NCBI RefSeq assembly: GCF_963169125.1
Contig: NC_084801.1
Coordinates: 76,697,696-76,761,695, forward strand
DNA length: 64,000 bases
Source: Humulus lupulus
Taxonomy: Eukaryota; Streptophyta; Magnoliopsida; Rosales; Cannabaceae
Direction of reading: 5' to 3'
Shown: in pieces, positions 10,893 to 22,775 of the stretch
Position numbering within the stretch: the stretch's first letter is position 1
Layout of the letters: each line of letters starts with the position of its first letter
Position numbers and translations under genes: made by a program
Notes under the pieces: generated by a model
What the model was told of the DNA's origin: nothing
The model's database searches: none
Seen by the model: only the letters and a program-made list of their open reading frames with translations

Positions 10893-11451
10893 AGAAGCAG
10901 ATGAAGAACTGATACCCTAGTTGTAACCCCCATCCTCATTATAACCACCACCAGGCCTCATTATCTGCCTTGAATATAAACCTGCTGGTTGAATCTGCAG
11001 TCAATAACTTGTCCCATTAATCATGATGAGCATATCAAGAGCTTTTCCCCACGGAATACATCTTACCACACCACAATCATTAACCACTTGTGGTGCTAAA
11101 AAACATGCCCACGGCATTCACATATCAATCATAATCCCTACTATTCCAACATCCATACCATGCCTCAAATTCCAGCATGAAAATATCACAATTATATATT
11201 CACAGAGAAGGTAATCATATAATCACATCCATATATATCTATATATTCACGAAGCATATAATCATTTAATCAAGAGCCAAGCTCTATCAGAATCTCATGC
11301 TCCCTAATACAATGTGTAGGTAAAGCATTTACATTCTATTTAAGCAGTTAAGCACATAACTACAAAAATAGTTACCATTCCCTGAGTGAAGCTATTTTCA
11401 GTGACGAGTGTACATGCCCAGCTTGTATTCAAGAACCATAAACCTTGGCTC
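10893..11451 (-). other. Leader of the minus-strand chromovirus
   Basis: No coding sequence is visible. It is AT-rich sequence between the PBS and the gag start, as expected for the untranslated leader of the element. Confidence 0.5.
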
Positions 11452-11463
11452 GGTCTGATACCA
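11452..11463 (-). other. Primer binding site, initiator tRNA-Met type
   Basis: The minus strand reads TGGTATCAGACC. The first nine bases match the TGGTATCAGAGC site complementary to the 3' end of plant initiator tRNA-Met. It lies three bases from the LTR end at 11467. Confidence 0.8.
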
Positions 11464-11466
11464 AGT

Positions 11467-11560
11467 TGTAACGCCCTAAACTCCAGGGACCGTTACGGCG
11501 TGCCTTCTAAATAGTGCTAAACTCGCTAATCGAGTCATTTGGCTAAAATTGTTTAACTAA
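11467..11560 (-). repeat. Stub of a chromovirus 5' LTR
   Basis: Starts TGTAACGCCCTA on the plus strand, the same end as the inverted LTR at 42101, and resembles it for about 90 bases. It then breaks abruptly into integrase coding sequence of the opposite strand at about 11561. Most of the LTR is missing. Confidence 0.75.
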
Positions 11561-12721
11561 GATGTGGTAGAGTATGTGTCTAGGTGTTTTATATGTCAGT
11601 AAGTTAAGGCTAAGCATCAGCGACCAGCGAGATTGCTTCAGCCCTTGGGTATCCGAGAGTGGAAGTTAGAGGATATTATGATGGATTTCGTGGGAGGATT
11701 ACCCAGGACAGTTGGACTTCATGACTCGGTGTGGGTGATAGTGGATAGATACACCAAGTCATCTCATTTTCTACCAGTGAGGTCGACCTATACAGTGGAA
11801 GAGTATGCAGAGTTATATGTGAGGGAGATAGTTCGTCTCCATGGGGTTCCAAAGTCTATTTTATCTGATCGAGACCCTATCTTTACCTCCAAGTTTTGGG
11901 GAGCTCTGCAAAGATCCATGGGGACTCAGCTAAAGTTTAGCACAACTTTTCATCCTTAGAATGATGGACAGTCTTAGAGGACGATTCAGGTATTGGAGGA
12001 CATGCTTAGAGCATGTGTGATTGATTTCGAGGGGTCTTGGAGTAAGTATCTTCCGTTGATCGAATTTTCATATAACAACAGTTATCAGTCCACAATCGGA
12101 GTGGCTCTTTATGAGGTGTTATATGGAAGAAAGTGAAAATTACCCATTCACTGGGATGAGATGGGTGAGAGAAGGTATTTGGGGCCAGACATGGTTAAGA
12201 AGACCAATGAGGCTATTGAGATGATTCGAGCAAGAATGCTTGCCTCACAGAGTAGGCAGAAAAGCTATGCTGACCCTAAGCGTAGGAACGTGGAGTTCCA
12301 GGTTGGGGACCACGTGTTTCTGCGAGTTTCACCATTGAGAGGTGTGAGGAGGTTTGGAGTGAAGGGCAAGTTGAGCCCCCGGTTTGTTGGACCTTTTGAG
12401 ATCCTAGAGAGGATTGGACAGGTGGCTTATAGACTGGCCTTGCCACCGTCACTATCAGGAGTTCATAATGTGTTCCATGTCTCCATGTTGCGGAAGTATG
12501 TTTCTGATACAACACATGTGTTAAAGTATGAGGACTTAGAGTTGCAGACAAACTTGTCCTATGAGTAGCGACCAGTTCAGATTTTGCATCTGAAGGACAA
12601 AGTCTTACGGAATAAGACGATTCCGTTAGTGAAAGTATTGTGGAGAAACAACAAGGTCGAGGAAGCGACCTGGGAGTTAGAGACGGCGATGCGGGATCAG
12701 TATCCCGAGCTATTCAGGTAA
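11561..12721 (+). pseudogene. Chromovirus integrase with chromodomain (Tekay/Del-like)
   Basis: The 3' third of a chromovirus pol. The frame begins inside the integrase zinc finger (VEYVSRCFICQ) and runs through the core (MDFVGGLPRT, then LSDRDPIFTSKFW) and a GPFEILERIGQVAYRLALP segment. It ends in a chromodomain (PVQILHLKDKV... KVLWRNNKVEEATWELE) and stops at TAA 12719-12721. The chromodomain and the LTR type place it in the Tekay/Del clade; chromodomains of such elements are known to direct insertion to heterochromatin. One frame is kept throughout, with in-frame stops at 11600-11602 (TAA), 11957 (TAG), 11975 (TAG), 12134 (TGA) and 12566 (TAG). RT and protease are missing to the left, where it abuts an LTR stub of the opposite orientation. 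Confidence 0.93.
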
Positions 12722-12739
12722 ATTTTGAGGACGAAATTC

Positions 12740-12757
12740 TCAGTCGGAGGGGATAGT
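12740..12757 (+). other. Polypurine tract before the chromovirus 3' LTR
   Basis: A purine-rich GGAGGGGATAGT-type tract immediately precedes TGTAACG. The same tract occurs at 51035-51047 and, inverted, at 44573-44590. It would prime plus-strand DNA synthesis. Confidence 0.75.
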
Positions 12758-15084
12758 TGTAACGACCCCAAATTTGCTAATGAGGCTTAAGGGCCTTGAT
12801 TAGTGTGCTAGGAGGGCATTATTGGGTTGCATGTGGTTTGCATGAATATATTGACTTTAATGCATAATTATATAATTAATAATGCTTATGTGATTATATT
12901 GGTATTAATGTGATATGTATATATGGCATTGTGAGAACCACATTATTATGTGGGTAGGTCTGCAGAGCACGACTCAAGGCGATCCTAGGGCTAGTTAACG
13001 GGGAAAAGTCACAACAGGGCTTAACAGCTGACTTTGGTTAAGCCAGGGGTATTTTAGGTATCAGGTAGCTATTTAGACTATCGGGTTATGAAAATAAATA
13101 TATGGAGATATATTTGAGTTTAGGAAGTCTAGGCGAGAATATTGGGGGATTTTACCGTTTTGGCCTCGGGGACGTTTCCGGCACCCCAAGCTTTCGGATT
13201 AACTTAAAGAATTAGGCAAACTTAAGGAAACCCATAGAAAGAGATAAACCGACTTTATTTTTTAGCCTTACCTCTCTATTCTCTCTCAAGGAACACAAGG
13301 GAAATAAGCACAGAAACTTTAAGAGAATTGCTGGAATTCAGCTGAAGTTTGGAGGATTGAAGGGATGACTTAGAGGCTTAACTCAGGAATTAATCAAGGG
13401 CTTAATCAGGACTAAGGTAAGCAGGGATTCCTCTTTCTTTGGTTTAAAATTCTGAGTTTTCAGCTGGGCATTGAGGTGTTTGTACCATTGATGCTTAGGG
13501 TGGAATTTAGGCAGGAAAGCTTTGGAAGCTTGATGGGTTTTGAATAGAGGAAGGATCCAACTGAAGACGTAAGCTGTAATTCACGAGCTAGAGGCTTGAG
13601 TTTGGGTTTTTGATTGGTTAGCTTTGGGTGTTTATGTTCTTGAGTTTCAGGAATAAAAAAGAGAATTCTATTGAGTTTGGGTTTTTGACTAGTTAGGCTG
13701 GGTTTTTTGTGGAATTATGCTATTTAATTAATGCTAAAAGTGTTGGGATTGTTGGGTGTTGAAGTAGGGAGCCTAAGGGTGGTTTTGGCTGAGGTTTCAA
13801 GCCTAGAAATGGTGGGAATTCTTGGTTCGAAGGGAAGGGCCGTGGCTCTGTTCTAGAGCGCTGCGGCCCTAGGATGAAGATTAGCCAAGAGGGCTCGGCC
13901 AAAGGTGAGCGCCGCGGCGCCCAAGGCAAGGGCCGCGACGCGTGTCCTCTTTCAGGGGTGGCTTTGGTTCTGTTTTGAGGGCAGGGCTGCGGCTAAGCTA
14001 CAAGGGCCGCAGCCCTTGGGTGCACACTTGAACTTTTAAGGATTTTAGGCATGGGAGTGTGGTCTAGAATGCTCGGGATCGTTTTCACCACCGTGCTTGG
14101 TGGGATTCAATTTCCCGAAAGTTAGTTTTGTACCTGAAAACCTATATTTGGATATTAATGAAACCTAATACTTTGGTTGTGACTAGGTGATAAACGCTTA
14201 GGCTCGGGAACGGATCGTGCTTGAGGGGTGTTACTCATAATAAAAAATTGTAAAGACTAAAGGTAAGAAAACTTCACTTGGTTGAATATATGTGAGGGGA
14301 CTAAGGGTTCCCTATTGTGAATGCTTGAAAAGATGGTATTATGCCATGCAAGCTATTTAGTGAACCAACGGCCTAAGGGTGCCAAGGGTTACACTAGCGC
14401 ACAGGGCGCGGCTCGGCCACTGGTAGCCGAGGACAGCTTAATATGCACTAAGCTCGGTTTAAGCAGGCCAGAGTCAGTGGGGGTAAACAGAGGGTGCGGC
14501 CTAAGTTGTCGGCCCTGATTATTATGTGATGTGAATGTTATAAGTGTTTGATTGCATCCATGATTCTAAATATATGCTGAGTTGTATTAATGTGGATTAT
14601 TTGATGAGAGTTCATGCTTGGTGAATTTTACTGTCTGATATCATTGATTGTGTTGCATTTCATGTTTTCTAGTTGGGCCTTGGCTCACGGGTGCTATGTG
14701 GTGCAAGTAAAGGCAAGGGTAAGCTTGATCAGCCCTGATTGGAGAGTTCTACAAGCGGAATGTACATAGCCAGCTGCTCAGCCGCCACGGTTGAGGTTTA
14801 GGCAGGGACGCAAAACCCAGAGATTGTCTATTTTTCCTTAGCATGGCTAACCTTTGTTTATGTTTCTTTTTGGAAGTCTGTGAATCAGCTTTCAACTCTG
14901 TTTCTTTTGGGATTCCGTGTATATAATAGTTTAATTGTATAAAATGAGTCTTTTGAGACCAAAACCTTTTTAACCCTACCTCTTACATGTTTAATGACAT
15001 GTTTTCAATTTGTTGGCTTGATTAGCAAGTCTTGCACATTTATAAGTACACAGTGTAGCATACTTGGCTATCCAGGGTGTTACA
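12758..15084 (+). repeat. Chromovirus 3' LTR (2.3 kb)
   Basis: Starts TGTAACGACCCC after the polypurine tract and ends GGGTGTTACA at 15084. It belongs to the same superfamily as the LTRs at 22776, 29895, 40053, 51048 and, inverted, 15085, 42101 and 56228: all share the CTAATxAGGCTTAAGGGCC block near the start. At 13845-14025 it carries a CG-rich module with repeated GGGCCGC/GCGCCGCGGCGCC motifs. No protein-coding gene is present; reading frames within it are not gene-like. Confidence 0.88.
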
Positions 15085-16480
15085 CCCGAGCCCCCCGGGA
15101 AAAAACCCTAGGAAATAACCCAAAAACCCCTTTCTGGAAATAGGGTAGCGCTACAACGCTATAAAGAGGGCGCTATAGCGCTACAAACAGAACCAAAAGC
15201 ACCAGGAAACCCAAGCTTAGCGCTACAGCGCTAGTCACAGACCAGCAACACTCTGTTTTTTCCTTCTTCGATTTTCCTCAAACCAAAACCCCTTGGAGCC
15301 TTTTCTAACCTCAACTACACACCAAATTGAGTCTACCATCACCTATATCTCACCCCATACAACCCAATAACACAAGACTTAACCACATGCATCATCAAAC
15401 TAAGAAAACAACATTGAACCCAAGAACTCAAAGATTCAACCAGAAACTCAGAAACTTAGAACTTCAAAGCCAGAATTTGTTACCTCCTATGGATAATTTC
15501 GACCTTAAGTTATGCCTAGCATCCAACCAGCCTCAAGCCCTTCAACTCCTCAAGCTTATGTCCCTTTATTCCATCCAAAACTCAAGCTTAGAAACCATCT
15601 CAATAAAACTCAGAAAAACACACCAGGAAACCTTGAAACTTACCTCAATTGAGTGGCTAATCCCTGCTAGCTCTTCTAGCTTCACCAAGGTCTTTAGCCC
15701 TAAGCTCCAACCTGAGCATACTCTGGAATTCCAGCTCCAAAACTCACAAAGAATGGTGAAGAGATGACCCAACCGAAAGAGAGAAAGTGATAGCTCCATT
15801 TGTTATGTTTTTCTTTCCTTCCTTCCTTCTTCTTTTCTTTTCCTTAAGCTTTTGAGTCTATCTACAACTTCCACTAAAGCCATAAAGCAGAATATAACCT
15901 ATCCTTTAGTAAGCCAAATGACCACCTTGCCCTCCCAATAATAACTAAACCTTTAAATGACTCTAGGGGCATTTTGGTCATTACTCCCAAGTCCCGCTAA
16001 TTCCTCGAATGTCTTTAATATTTACCGCTTACTTCCAGATACCTAACTAATCACCAATTATATTTCTCAGTATCAAATAGTCTCCAATATATTCTCCAAA
16101 TTCTCAGATATATCACCAGGCTCACCCCGAGCCGGGTATAAATCCCTGCTGTGACTTTCCCGCTAAACCTCTTGCTAGGATTGCCTCGAGTCACAAGCTA
16201 CAAATATATCCACATAATAATATGGTCTCAACATTTTATCACAGATATTTACATTTATGCCATCAACGGGACAAAATTATGAATATTCCCTTATAACCTA
16301 GTCAGGCCTACATGCATACTAATACACATAGTCATGCATCACATATATCCAAATAATCATATAAGCACGCTTGTCACATAATCATGAATTTTCATCATTA
16401 ATTCACATAACCTCCAATTGTGCCCTCTCAGCACACTAATCAAGGCCCTTAAGCCTCAACAGTAATTTTGGATCGTTACA
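15085..16480 (-). repeat. Inverted, truncated chromovirus LTR
   Basis: Read on the minus strand it begins TGTAACGATCC at 16480 and covers the first 1.4 kb of an LTR related to 40053/51048, then breaks at the end of the forward LTR (15084). It includes an eroded copy of the AGCGCTACAGCGCT module (15145-15228), so it belongs to that subfamily. The remaining 3' part of the LTR is missing. The open frame at 15327-15767 lies wholly inside it and is not a gene. Confidence 0.82.
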
Positions 16481-16812
16481 CACCATGTTAAACCTGTGCC
16501 CTGAATATTGTATCTTCAGCAAAAGTGTTCTAATTAGTACTGATATTGCTAGCACGTACCTATTAGTATTGAGGATTGTGAGCTAGTATGTGATACATGT
16601 TAAGTGCTAAATGCTATGACCATGTACCTATTTGTATGTTTGTATGATTGTAGAATATGATAATTATCTACTTATTCTTGGACCGTAAGGCGGCAAGAGG
16701 ATTAGTTATTACTACCTGACTGGCCGTATTGACTATTTTAGCAAGGTTCACCTCCAAGGAGGGGCCCTCTGACCTAAGGGAAAAGCTCAATGGAAGGAGG
16801 TCAGAATAATGG
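16481..16812. other. Unassigned sequence before the Tat D fragment
   Basis: I see no coding sequence, LTR end or repeat. It could be the leader of the Tat D element or old flanking DNA. Confidence 0.35.
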
Positions 16813-18540
16813 ATGACACCTCCTATGGCCCCTCCGAAGGGCAAAGAGAAGAGAAAGGCCAATCCTACCGAGCTGAGGGACTCCTTGAATAGGAAGCGAC
16901 ATGATCTAGATACTGAGATGAGAAGCCTTCGAAGTAAAATCATCATGACGTCTGGGGGCACATTACCGATGAAGAGTTCAACTACGACTCACCCTTCATG
17001 TGAGAAATCCAATTGAACGAGTCCCAGCTAACTTTAAAGAACATCATATGACCCCATATGAGGGCACTTCGGACCCTAAGTACCATTTAGATGCCTTCAA
17101 CGATTTAATGAAGCTGAGAGGGATCAATAGCAGAGCAAGGTGTCACTTTTTTGCTATCATGCTGATAGGGCCTGCATACAAGTGGATCAATAAGCTTTGG
17201 GATAATATGGTCAAAAGGGAGGCCATTGACTAAGACGACTTCTACGAAAGAGCACAAAAGTACATTCATGTCGAGGATGGCTATGAGAACCCAAAGGCAG
17301 GGAAAAGTGAATCCTATGTCAAGCCCTAAACCCATGAAGGTTCAAATGGCGCAAAAAAGAAGAGGGTGTACGAAGGGCCGAGAGATGACAACCAGAGAAG
17401 GCCCAAAAGCGAAGGTGACCCTAGGCAAACGTCTTACACCTTCTATACACACTTGAAAGACACCAGAGAACATATCTACCTCATGAATGAAGGCCAAGTT
17501 CCCTTCAAGAGACCTCTGCCGATGAGAAAAGACCAAGCCAAAAGAGACCATAGCAAATACTGTCAGTACCACAAGGACATTGGCCATACCACAGCAGAGT
17601 GTACCCATTTGAAGGTAGAAGTTGAGTAGCTCATATGCAGGGGCACCTGGGTAGATATGTCAAAAAGGAAAATAAAAACCAGAAGATGGGTCATTGTCAC
17701 CTCGGGCCCGAGAAAGAGCCCTGGAAGTACAAGGAAAAGAGAGAACAATCTTTGGAGGCCCAGGATTTGGAGGAGAGTCCAGGAAGGGGCGTGACAGGTA
17801 CACTAGAGAAGCCAGAAGAAGTCCACCACCGTGTGTCAAGAGCCTGAGGGAACGCCTCCGAAAGAGTTTTAAGGGAGAGAATGACTCAATCACTTTCATG
17901 GAGGAAGATGCACGAGGGGTGCATTTCCCCCACAATGACCCTTTGGTGCTGACCGTCCAATTGGCCAATATGAGGGTACATTGGGTCCTCGTAGACAACA
18001 GAAGTTCCGTCACATCTTGTATCGCCTTGCCTTGGAGAAGATGGGTTTGGGCGTTAGACACTTGAAACCCTGCCATTCCTCCTTATACGGATTCACACGG
18101 AACTCGATAAAACCTTTAGGAGTGATCGAATTGGCCCTCACCATGGGAGAACAACCCAGAAAAACAACTATCATGGAAAACTTCTTCATGGAAGATTGTG
18201 CTTCAGCTTTCAACGCGGTATTGGGGAGACCTTCCCTAAGAGAATTGAAAGCAATAACTTCAATATATCACCTAGCTATCAAATTTCCAACTCCTAGGGG
18301 AATTGCGAGTATGGAAGGGGAACAAAAAGAAGTAAGGGAGTGTTATAACACCTCCCTTCGCATGTCTGCAAAGCCCTAAAAGCTGATGGAAATGGTAATA
18401 CATGGAGGCACAAACCCGCAGGAACTAGACCCTTGAGTCACAAAGGAGCCAGGGGCCGAACCTTTGGAGGAGTTAGAAGAAATCTTTGTAATGGAAGAAC
18501 CATTGCAAAAGTTGAAGGTGGGAAAAAACGTTCAGGATGA
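16813..18540 (+). pseudogene. Tat-lineage gag-protease fragment (element D)
   Basis: Broken gag and protease of another Tat family. Segments in order: a charged N-terminus from ATG 16813; the gag domain (NPIERVPANFKEHHMTPYEG... DPKYHLDAFNDLM, 17000-17233); a linker and knuckle (YCQYHKDIGHTTAEC, about 17558-17604); then the protease region (ITFMEEDARGVHFPHNDPL) with the active-site segment VDNRSS, where VDNGSS is usual. The frame changes between 16990 and 17000, again before 17694, and once more at about 17994-18010, just behind the protease site. Stops lie at 17231, 17327 and 17627. A glutamate-rich linker ending KLKVGKNVQ leads toward where RT should start, but the sequence switches to copia pol at about 18541-18557. 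Confidence 0.85.
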
Positions 18541-18556
18541 CAAAAAGAAGAAATTG

Positions 18557-20492
18557 GGTGTGTCCTGCACACGTGCTTAATGGAAAGACTGGGAAATTGG
18601 AATCACGTTGTGAAGTTTGCATGTTTGTTATCTATTCCAAAGAGACTAGAGGTGGAATTTTCTATAGTCCTAAAGAAAATAGAACATTTGAATTGACAAA
18701 TGCAACTTTTCTTCAACATGACTATGTTAGTAACCACAAACCTTGTAGTAAGGTTGTACTGGAGGAGGTGGTCTCGAATGAAGTAGCAAAGTTACTAGCA
18801 ACAACCAATGAAAAATGGCAAGAGGAAACTGCTAGTTCTAGTCAGAATAGTAGAGAGCCTCATCGTAGTGGGAGAGTTAGTAAGCAACCCATACGCTATG
18901 AACAAGAATTTCAAATGCTTGTGTCTAACACAAACAAATACAATCCATTGACATTTAAAGATGCAATGCATGATTCTGACAAGGGAAAATGGCAAGACGC
19001 CACGATCCAAGAAATGGAGTCGATGTATTCCAATTCTATCTGGGTTCTTGAAGATCCACCTGAGAATATCAAGCCCATTGGTTTCAAGTGGATATTCAAG
19101 AAGAAAAGAGGAGCAGATCGGAAAGTAGAGACTTCCAAAGCAAGGCTTGTAGCCAAAGGCTACACAAAAAGAAGGGGTTGATTAAGAAGAAACTTTTTCT
19201 CCTGTAGCCATGATAAAATCCATTCGTATACTCTTATCCATTGCTACGTGCACGGATTATGAGATTTGGCAAATGGATGTCAAAACAACTTTTTTAAATG
19301 GATACCTTGACGAAACCATTTACATATCTCAACCAGAAGGGTTCGAAGTAAAAGGTCAAAAGCAAAGAGTTCGCACTCAAACAAGCTTCTAGATCTTGGA
19401 ATATTAGATTTGATGACACAATTAAAATGTTTGGTTTTGAACAAGGCATTGACGAACCTTGTGTCTATAAACAAATCAAAGATGCTATAGTAGTATTCCT
19501 CATTCTTTACGTTGACGATATGTTACTAATTGGAAATGACGTAACATCATTATCAAAGGTAAAGAAATGCTTAGCTAAACAATTCCAAATGAAAGATTTG
19601 GAAGAAGACAAGTTGTTCTGGGCATTCTAATTCTTAGAGATAGACAGAACAAGACTTTGGCACTGTCTCAAGCAACTTATATTGATAAGGTGCTAGAACG
19701 CTTTAATATATAAAACTCCAAAAAGGGTGATATGCCAACCCATTCTAGAGTATTCCTTTCCAGGGAGTAGTGTCCTAAAAGACCTCAGGAAAGGAAGATA
19801 TGAGACAATATCCCTATGCCTCAGCGGTAGGCAGTCTTATGTACGCTATGCTACGTACAAGACTTGACATTTGTTATGCAGTAGGGATAGTCAGCCGTTA
19901 TCAATCCAATCCTAGATTGAGTCATGTGATTGCATTGGAGAATATGCTCAACTATCTTAGAAATACTAGAGATTATATGCTTGTATATTCAGGTGGAGAC
20001 CTGAACCCCACTGGTTACACTGATTTTGATTTTCAATCATACACAGATAGTCGGAAATCGACTTTTAGATCAGTGTTTACTCTTGGAGGAGGAGAAGTAG
20101 TCTGGCGAAGTATTAAACAAACTAGCATTGTAGACTCCACCATGGAATCAAAGTATATAGTAGCTTGTGAAGTAGCTAAGGAGGCTGTGTGGCTCAAGAA
20201 ATTCTATTCCATTATGGAAGTAGTGCCAGATGTGGATAAGCCACTAGTCCTATACTGTGACAATAGTGGGGCAGTAGCTAAGTCAAAGGAACCACAAAGT
20301 CACAAGAGGGGAAAGCACATCGAGATGAAGTATCACTTGATCAGAGAGATAGTTCACCGACGAGATGTTGCAGTTATGAAGATAGCTTCAGAGCATAATC
20401 TTGCTGATCCTTTCACAAAGACTTTATATATAAAATCTTTTAAGGAGCATGTAAGAAACATGGAAATGAGAGAGATGCCACATTTTCTTTAG
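18557..20492 (+). pseudogene. Ty1/copia pol 3' part (RT-RNase H), copia A
   Basis: Starts inside pol, downstream of the integrase core (KLESRCEVCMFVIYSKETRGG). RT follows: MQDATIQEMES-like start, WIFKKKRGAD, MDVKTTFLNGYL, then LYVDDMLLIGND with YVDD at 19508-19519. RNase H follows at 19800-20492, ending GKHIEMKYHLIREIVHRRD and ADPFTKTL. Breaks: a stop and frameshift at about 19180-19210; loss of about 23 bp at about 19375 that removes the RSIYGLK block before QASRSWN; stops around 19390-19420; and a stop at 19627-19629. In RNase H the acidic residue before Tyr in the MESEY motif is Lys (MESKYIV). It ends in TAG at 20490, 14 bases before the LTR. The sister copy is copia B (28868-32196). Confidence 0.9.
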
Positions 20493-20506
20493 GGCAAGTG
20501 GGAGAT

Positions 20507-22668
20507 TGTTGGGAATCGTGCCCTGAAAGCATATGTAATAGACATTGTTTTAAGAAATAAATAAATAAATTGAATTTTGTATGCATATATTTTATGGACT
20601 ATATTATTCTATGATAATATTAAGTAAATATCATAAAAATTCATAAGTTCATATATGTGATCTCAACCACGTATTGGTACACGAGGATTGTGCTTGAGAT
20701 AAATGAACTTGAATAGTTCGTAGTAAAATAAAGTTATGGAATCTTTAGATTAATTACGGCAAGTACAGTCCACTAGTATTATGAATACATGTGATCTAGA
20801 TCCAGATTACTAGTGTAGTAGGACACTTTAGTGGATGTGTTTTATATATTAGAGAATATATAGAATTAGACCAGATATGTTTATTAATACATAGTTAAAT
20901 ACTGTTTCGAAGTATTAATTAAATATATCAACGGATGATCATATACAAATAGATTTTAATCCTGAAGTTACTGTGAACTCCTGTTTATGTTATAAGAGTT
21001 CTTTGATTCACTCGTTAGGGTTTGTTAGAATGATCAAGCTAGAAACTTTTGTTTTGGGAACTCATTAATGTAAATGGCTGGGAACATAGTATACAGATAA
21101 GGAATCTATAGCTTCTCATAAGAGATTGAATAATGGTTCTCTTAAGGGTTGGCTTTTGGGACAGAAAGGTTATTGAGCTCAAATTCATAATTTGGTTATG
21201 AATTAACCTTAACTAGTAAAGTCGATGGTACTTAAGGAAACAAGATATAATTAAAAGGGTAAAACGGTAATTTTATTCCCTGTTAATTATGAACCATTAT
21301 TAAAGGGTTAATTTGTATGTAATGATTATATTAATGGACGCTTTATTGTTATAAAGTAATCAGTACATGAAATGTCTATAATTACAATAGTGCAGTCTCA
21401 TATTTATAGTTGAGTAATCATGAGATTAATACATTAAGATTATTTACTTAAAGAGTTTAATTAATAATCACAAATTTATTGGCGCTTGGAATTATAGGTC
21501 CATAGGTCCCCACAGTGGTTCTATCAAAACTATTCAAGGCAAGAGTTGATATAAAGGGTAAAATGGTAAAAATACATTTTTAAGAAGAATTTTTGTTCTT
21601 TGGGCCAAATATGCAATTATGTGATAATAATGATTAATTAATTAATTATAATTATTAAAATTAATTATTGTGTAATTTTTGAAATTATATAAATAATTCA
21701 TTTATAATAATTTTCGAAATTATATTAAAATAAATATTAAATTTTTGAAATTAATATTTAATTAATTAGTAGAATTTATTAAATAAAAGAGTGGGAGATA
21801 ATAATTGGACAAGTTCAAATTGGATTTGAATTTAAAAGATTAATATTTATTCAAATAATTAATTATAAGTGATAATTAATTAAAAAAATAATAGATTCAA
21901 ATTTGAATTAATTATCAAGTTGTTGGATTTTATCTGATAAGGTAGTTTGAAAAAATAATTGTAGAAAAATCACATCCCTCTATTTTATGGGGTACTGCAC
22001 GACACACACAGTCCATGTACTGTGTGTGGCGTGCAACTATAGTAATCAGGGAGTTTTTTTTTCACTTTTATTTAATTAATTAATTAATTAATGAAAAATT
22101 CAAAAAGATAGTTTTGATATTTTCGTTAATAAGATAATTAATTAATTAAAAGATAAATTGTAATTGGTTACATATTTATTTTTTAAATTTAAATATTTTC
22201 TATATTAGTTAGACTTATCAGAAAATAATCAAAAATATTCTCAATTATTTGCTATAAGAAAAGAACGATATTTTTCATCTCTCCCTGAAAAGATATAGAA
22301 CCAATCTCAGGCATATTCTCTTGATCTCTTGTGTTGAGTACATCAAGTTGAATCAGAAATATACCATCCCTTATTCTTGAAGTGCCCACACTTTTCTTGA
22401 GGTGTAGAGAACGTTGTGGAAGATCTTGGTATGAGTACCTAGAAGCTGCTTGGATAGGAAGATCGTTTATTTTACGAAAAGATAGCAATGACACTTGATA
22501 GGCATCAAGAGGTATGTTCTTCATTCTTTTCTTGTTTATGATTAATGTATGTTTATTAATGGATCCGCATATTTAAAAGTAGTTTAAATATGTTACAAAA
22601 ATTTTTGTTGTACACTGGGCCAACCCATCACACAATTTCGCTGCGTATCAGGAAATTCATTCCTAACA
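20507..22668 (+). repeat. Complete copia LTR shared by copia A and copia B
   Basis: Preceded by the polypurine tract AAGTGGGAGAT of copia A. It starts TGTTGGGAAT and ends ATTCCTAACA, a terminal inverted repeat with nine of ten matches. A tRNA-Met PBS follows two bases later. So it is the 3' LTR of the internal region on its left and the 5' LTR of the one on its right. It is very AT-rich, with many TTAATTAA-type runs (21630-22150). The first 300 bases match the truncated LTR at 32197-32499. The open frame at 22252-22524 on the minus strand is not supported as a gene. Confidence 0.92.
21997..22034. repeat. 16-bp-stem hairpin in the copia LTR
   Basis: Arms 21997-22012 and 22019-22034 pair at 15 of 16 positions around a 6-base loop (CCATGT). 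The arms are GT/CA-rich and stand out from the AT-rich surroundings. Confidence 0.85.
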
Positions 22669-22670
22669 AT

Positions 22671-22682
22671 TGGTATCAAAGC
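22671..22682 (+). other. Primer binding site, initiator tRNA-Met type (copia B)
   Basis: TGGTATCAAAGC, one mismatch from the TGGTATCAGAGC site of plant copia elements, two bases after the LTR end. It marks the start of the copia B internal region. Confidence 0.9.
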
Positions 22683-22775
22683 GGTCATTAATCTCCGCAT
22701 ACATTAATTACTATGTGGGCATAATATGCATTCTTATGTTATCGTAATATGTGTGAATTGATGTATGTATGTATG

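Noticed and set aside
15327..15767. 146-codon plus-strand frame
   Set aside because: Inside the inverted LTR fragment 15085-16480; composition is that of the LTR.
18795..19156. Minus-strand frames opposite copia A RT
   Set aside because: Shadows of the RT coding strand.
22252..22524. 90-codon minus-strand frame in the copia LTR
   Set aside because: No homologous frame in the truncated sister LTR and no recognisable protein.
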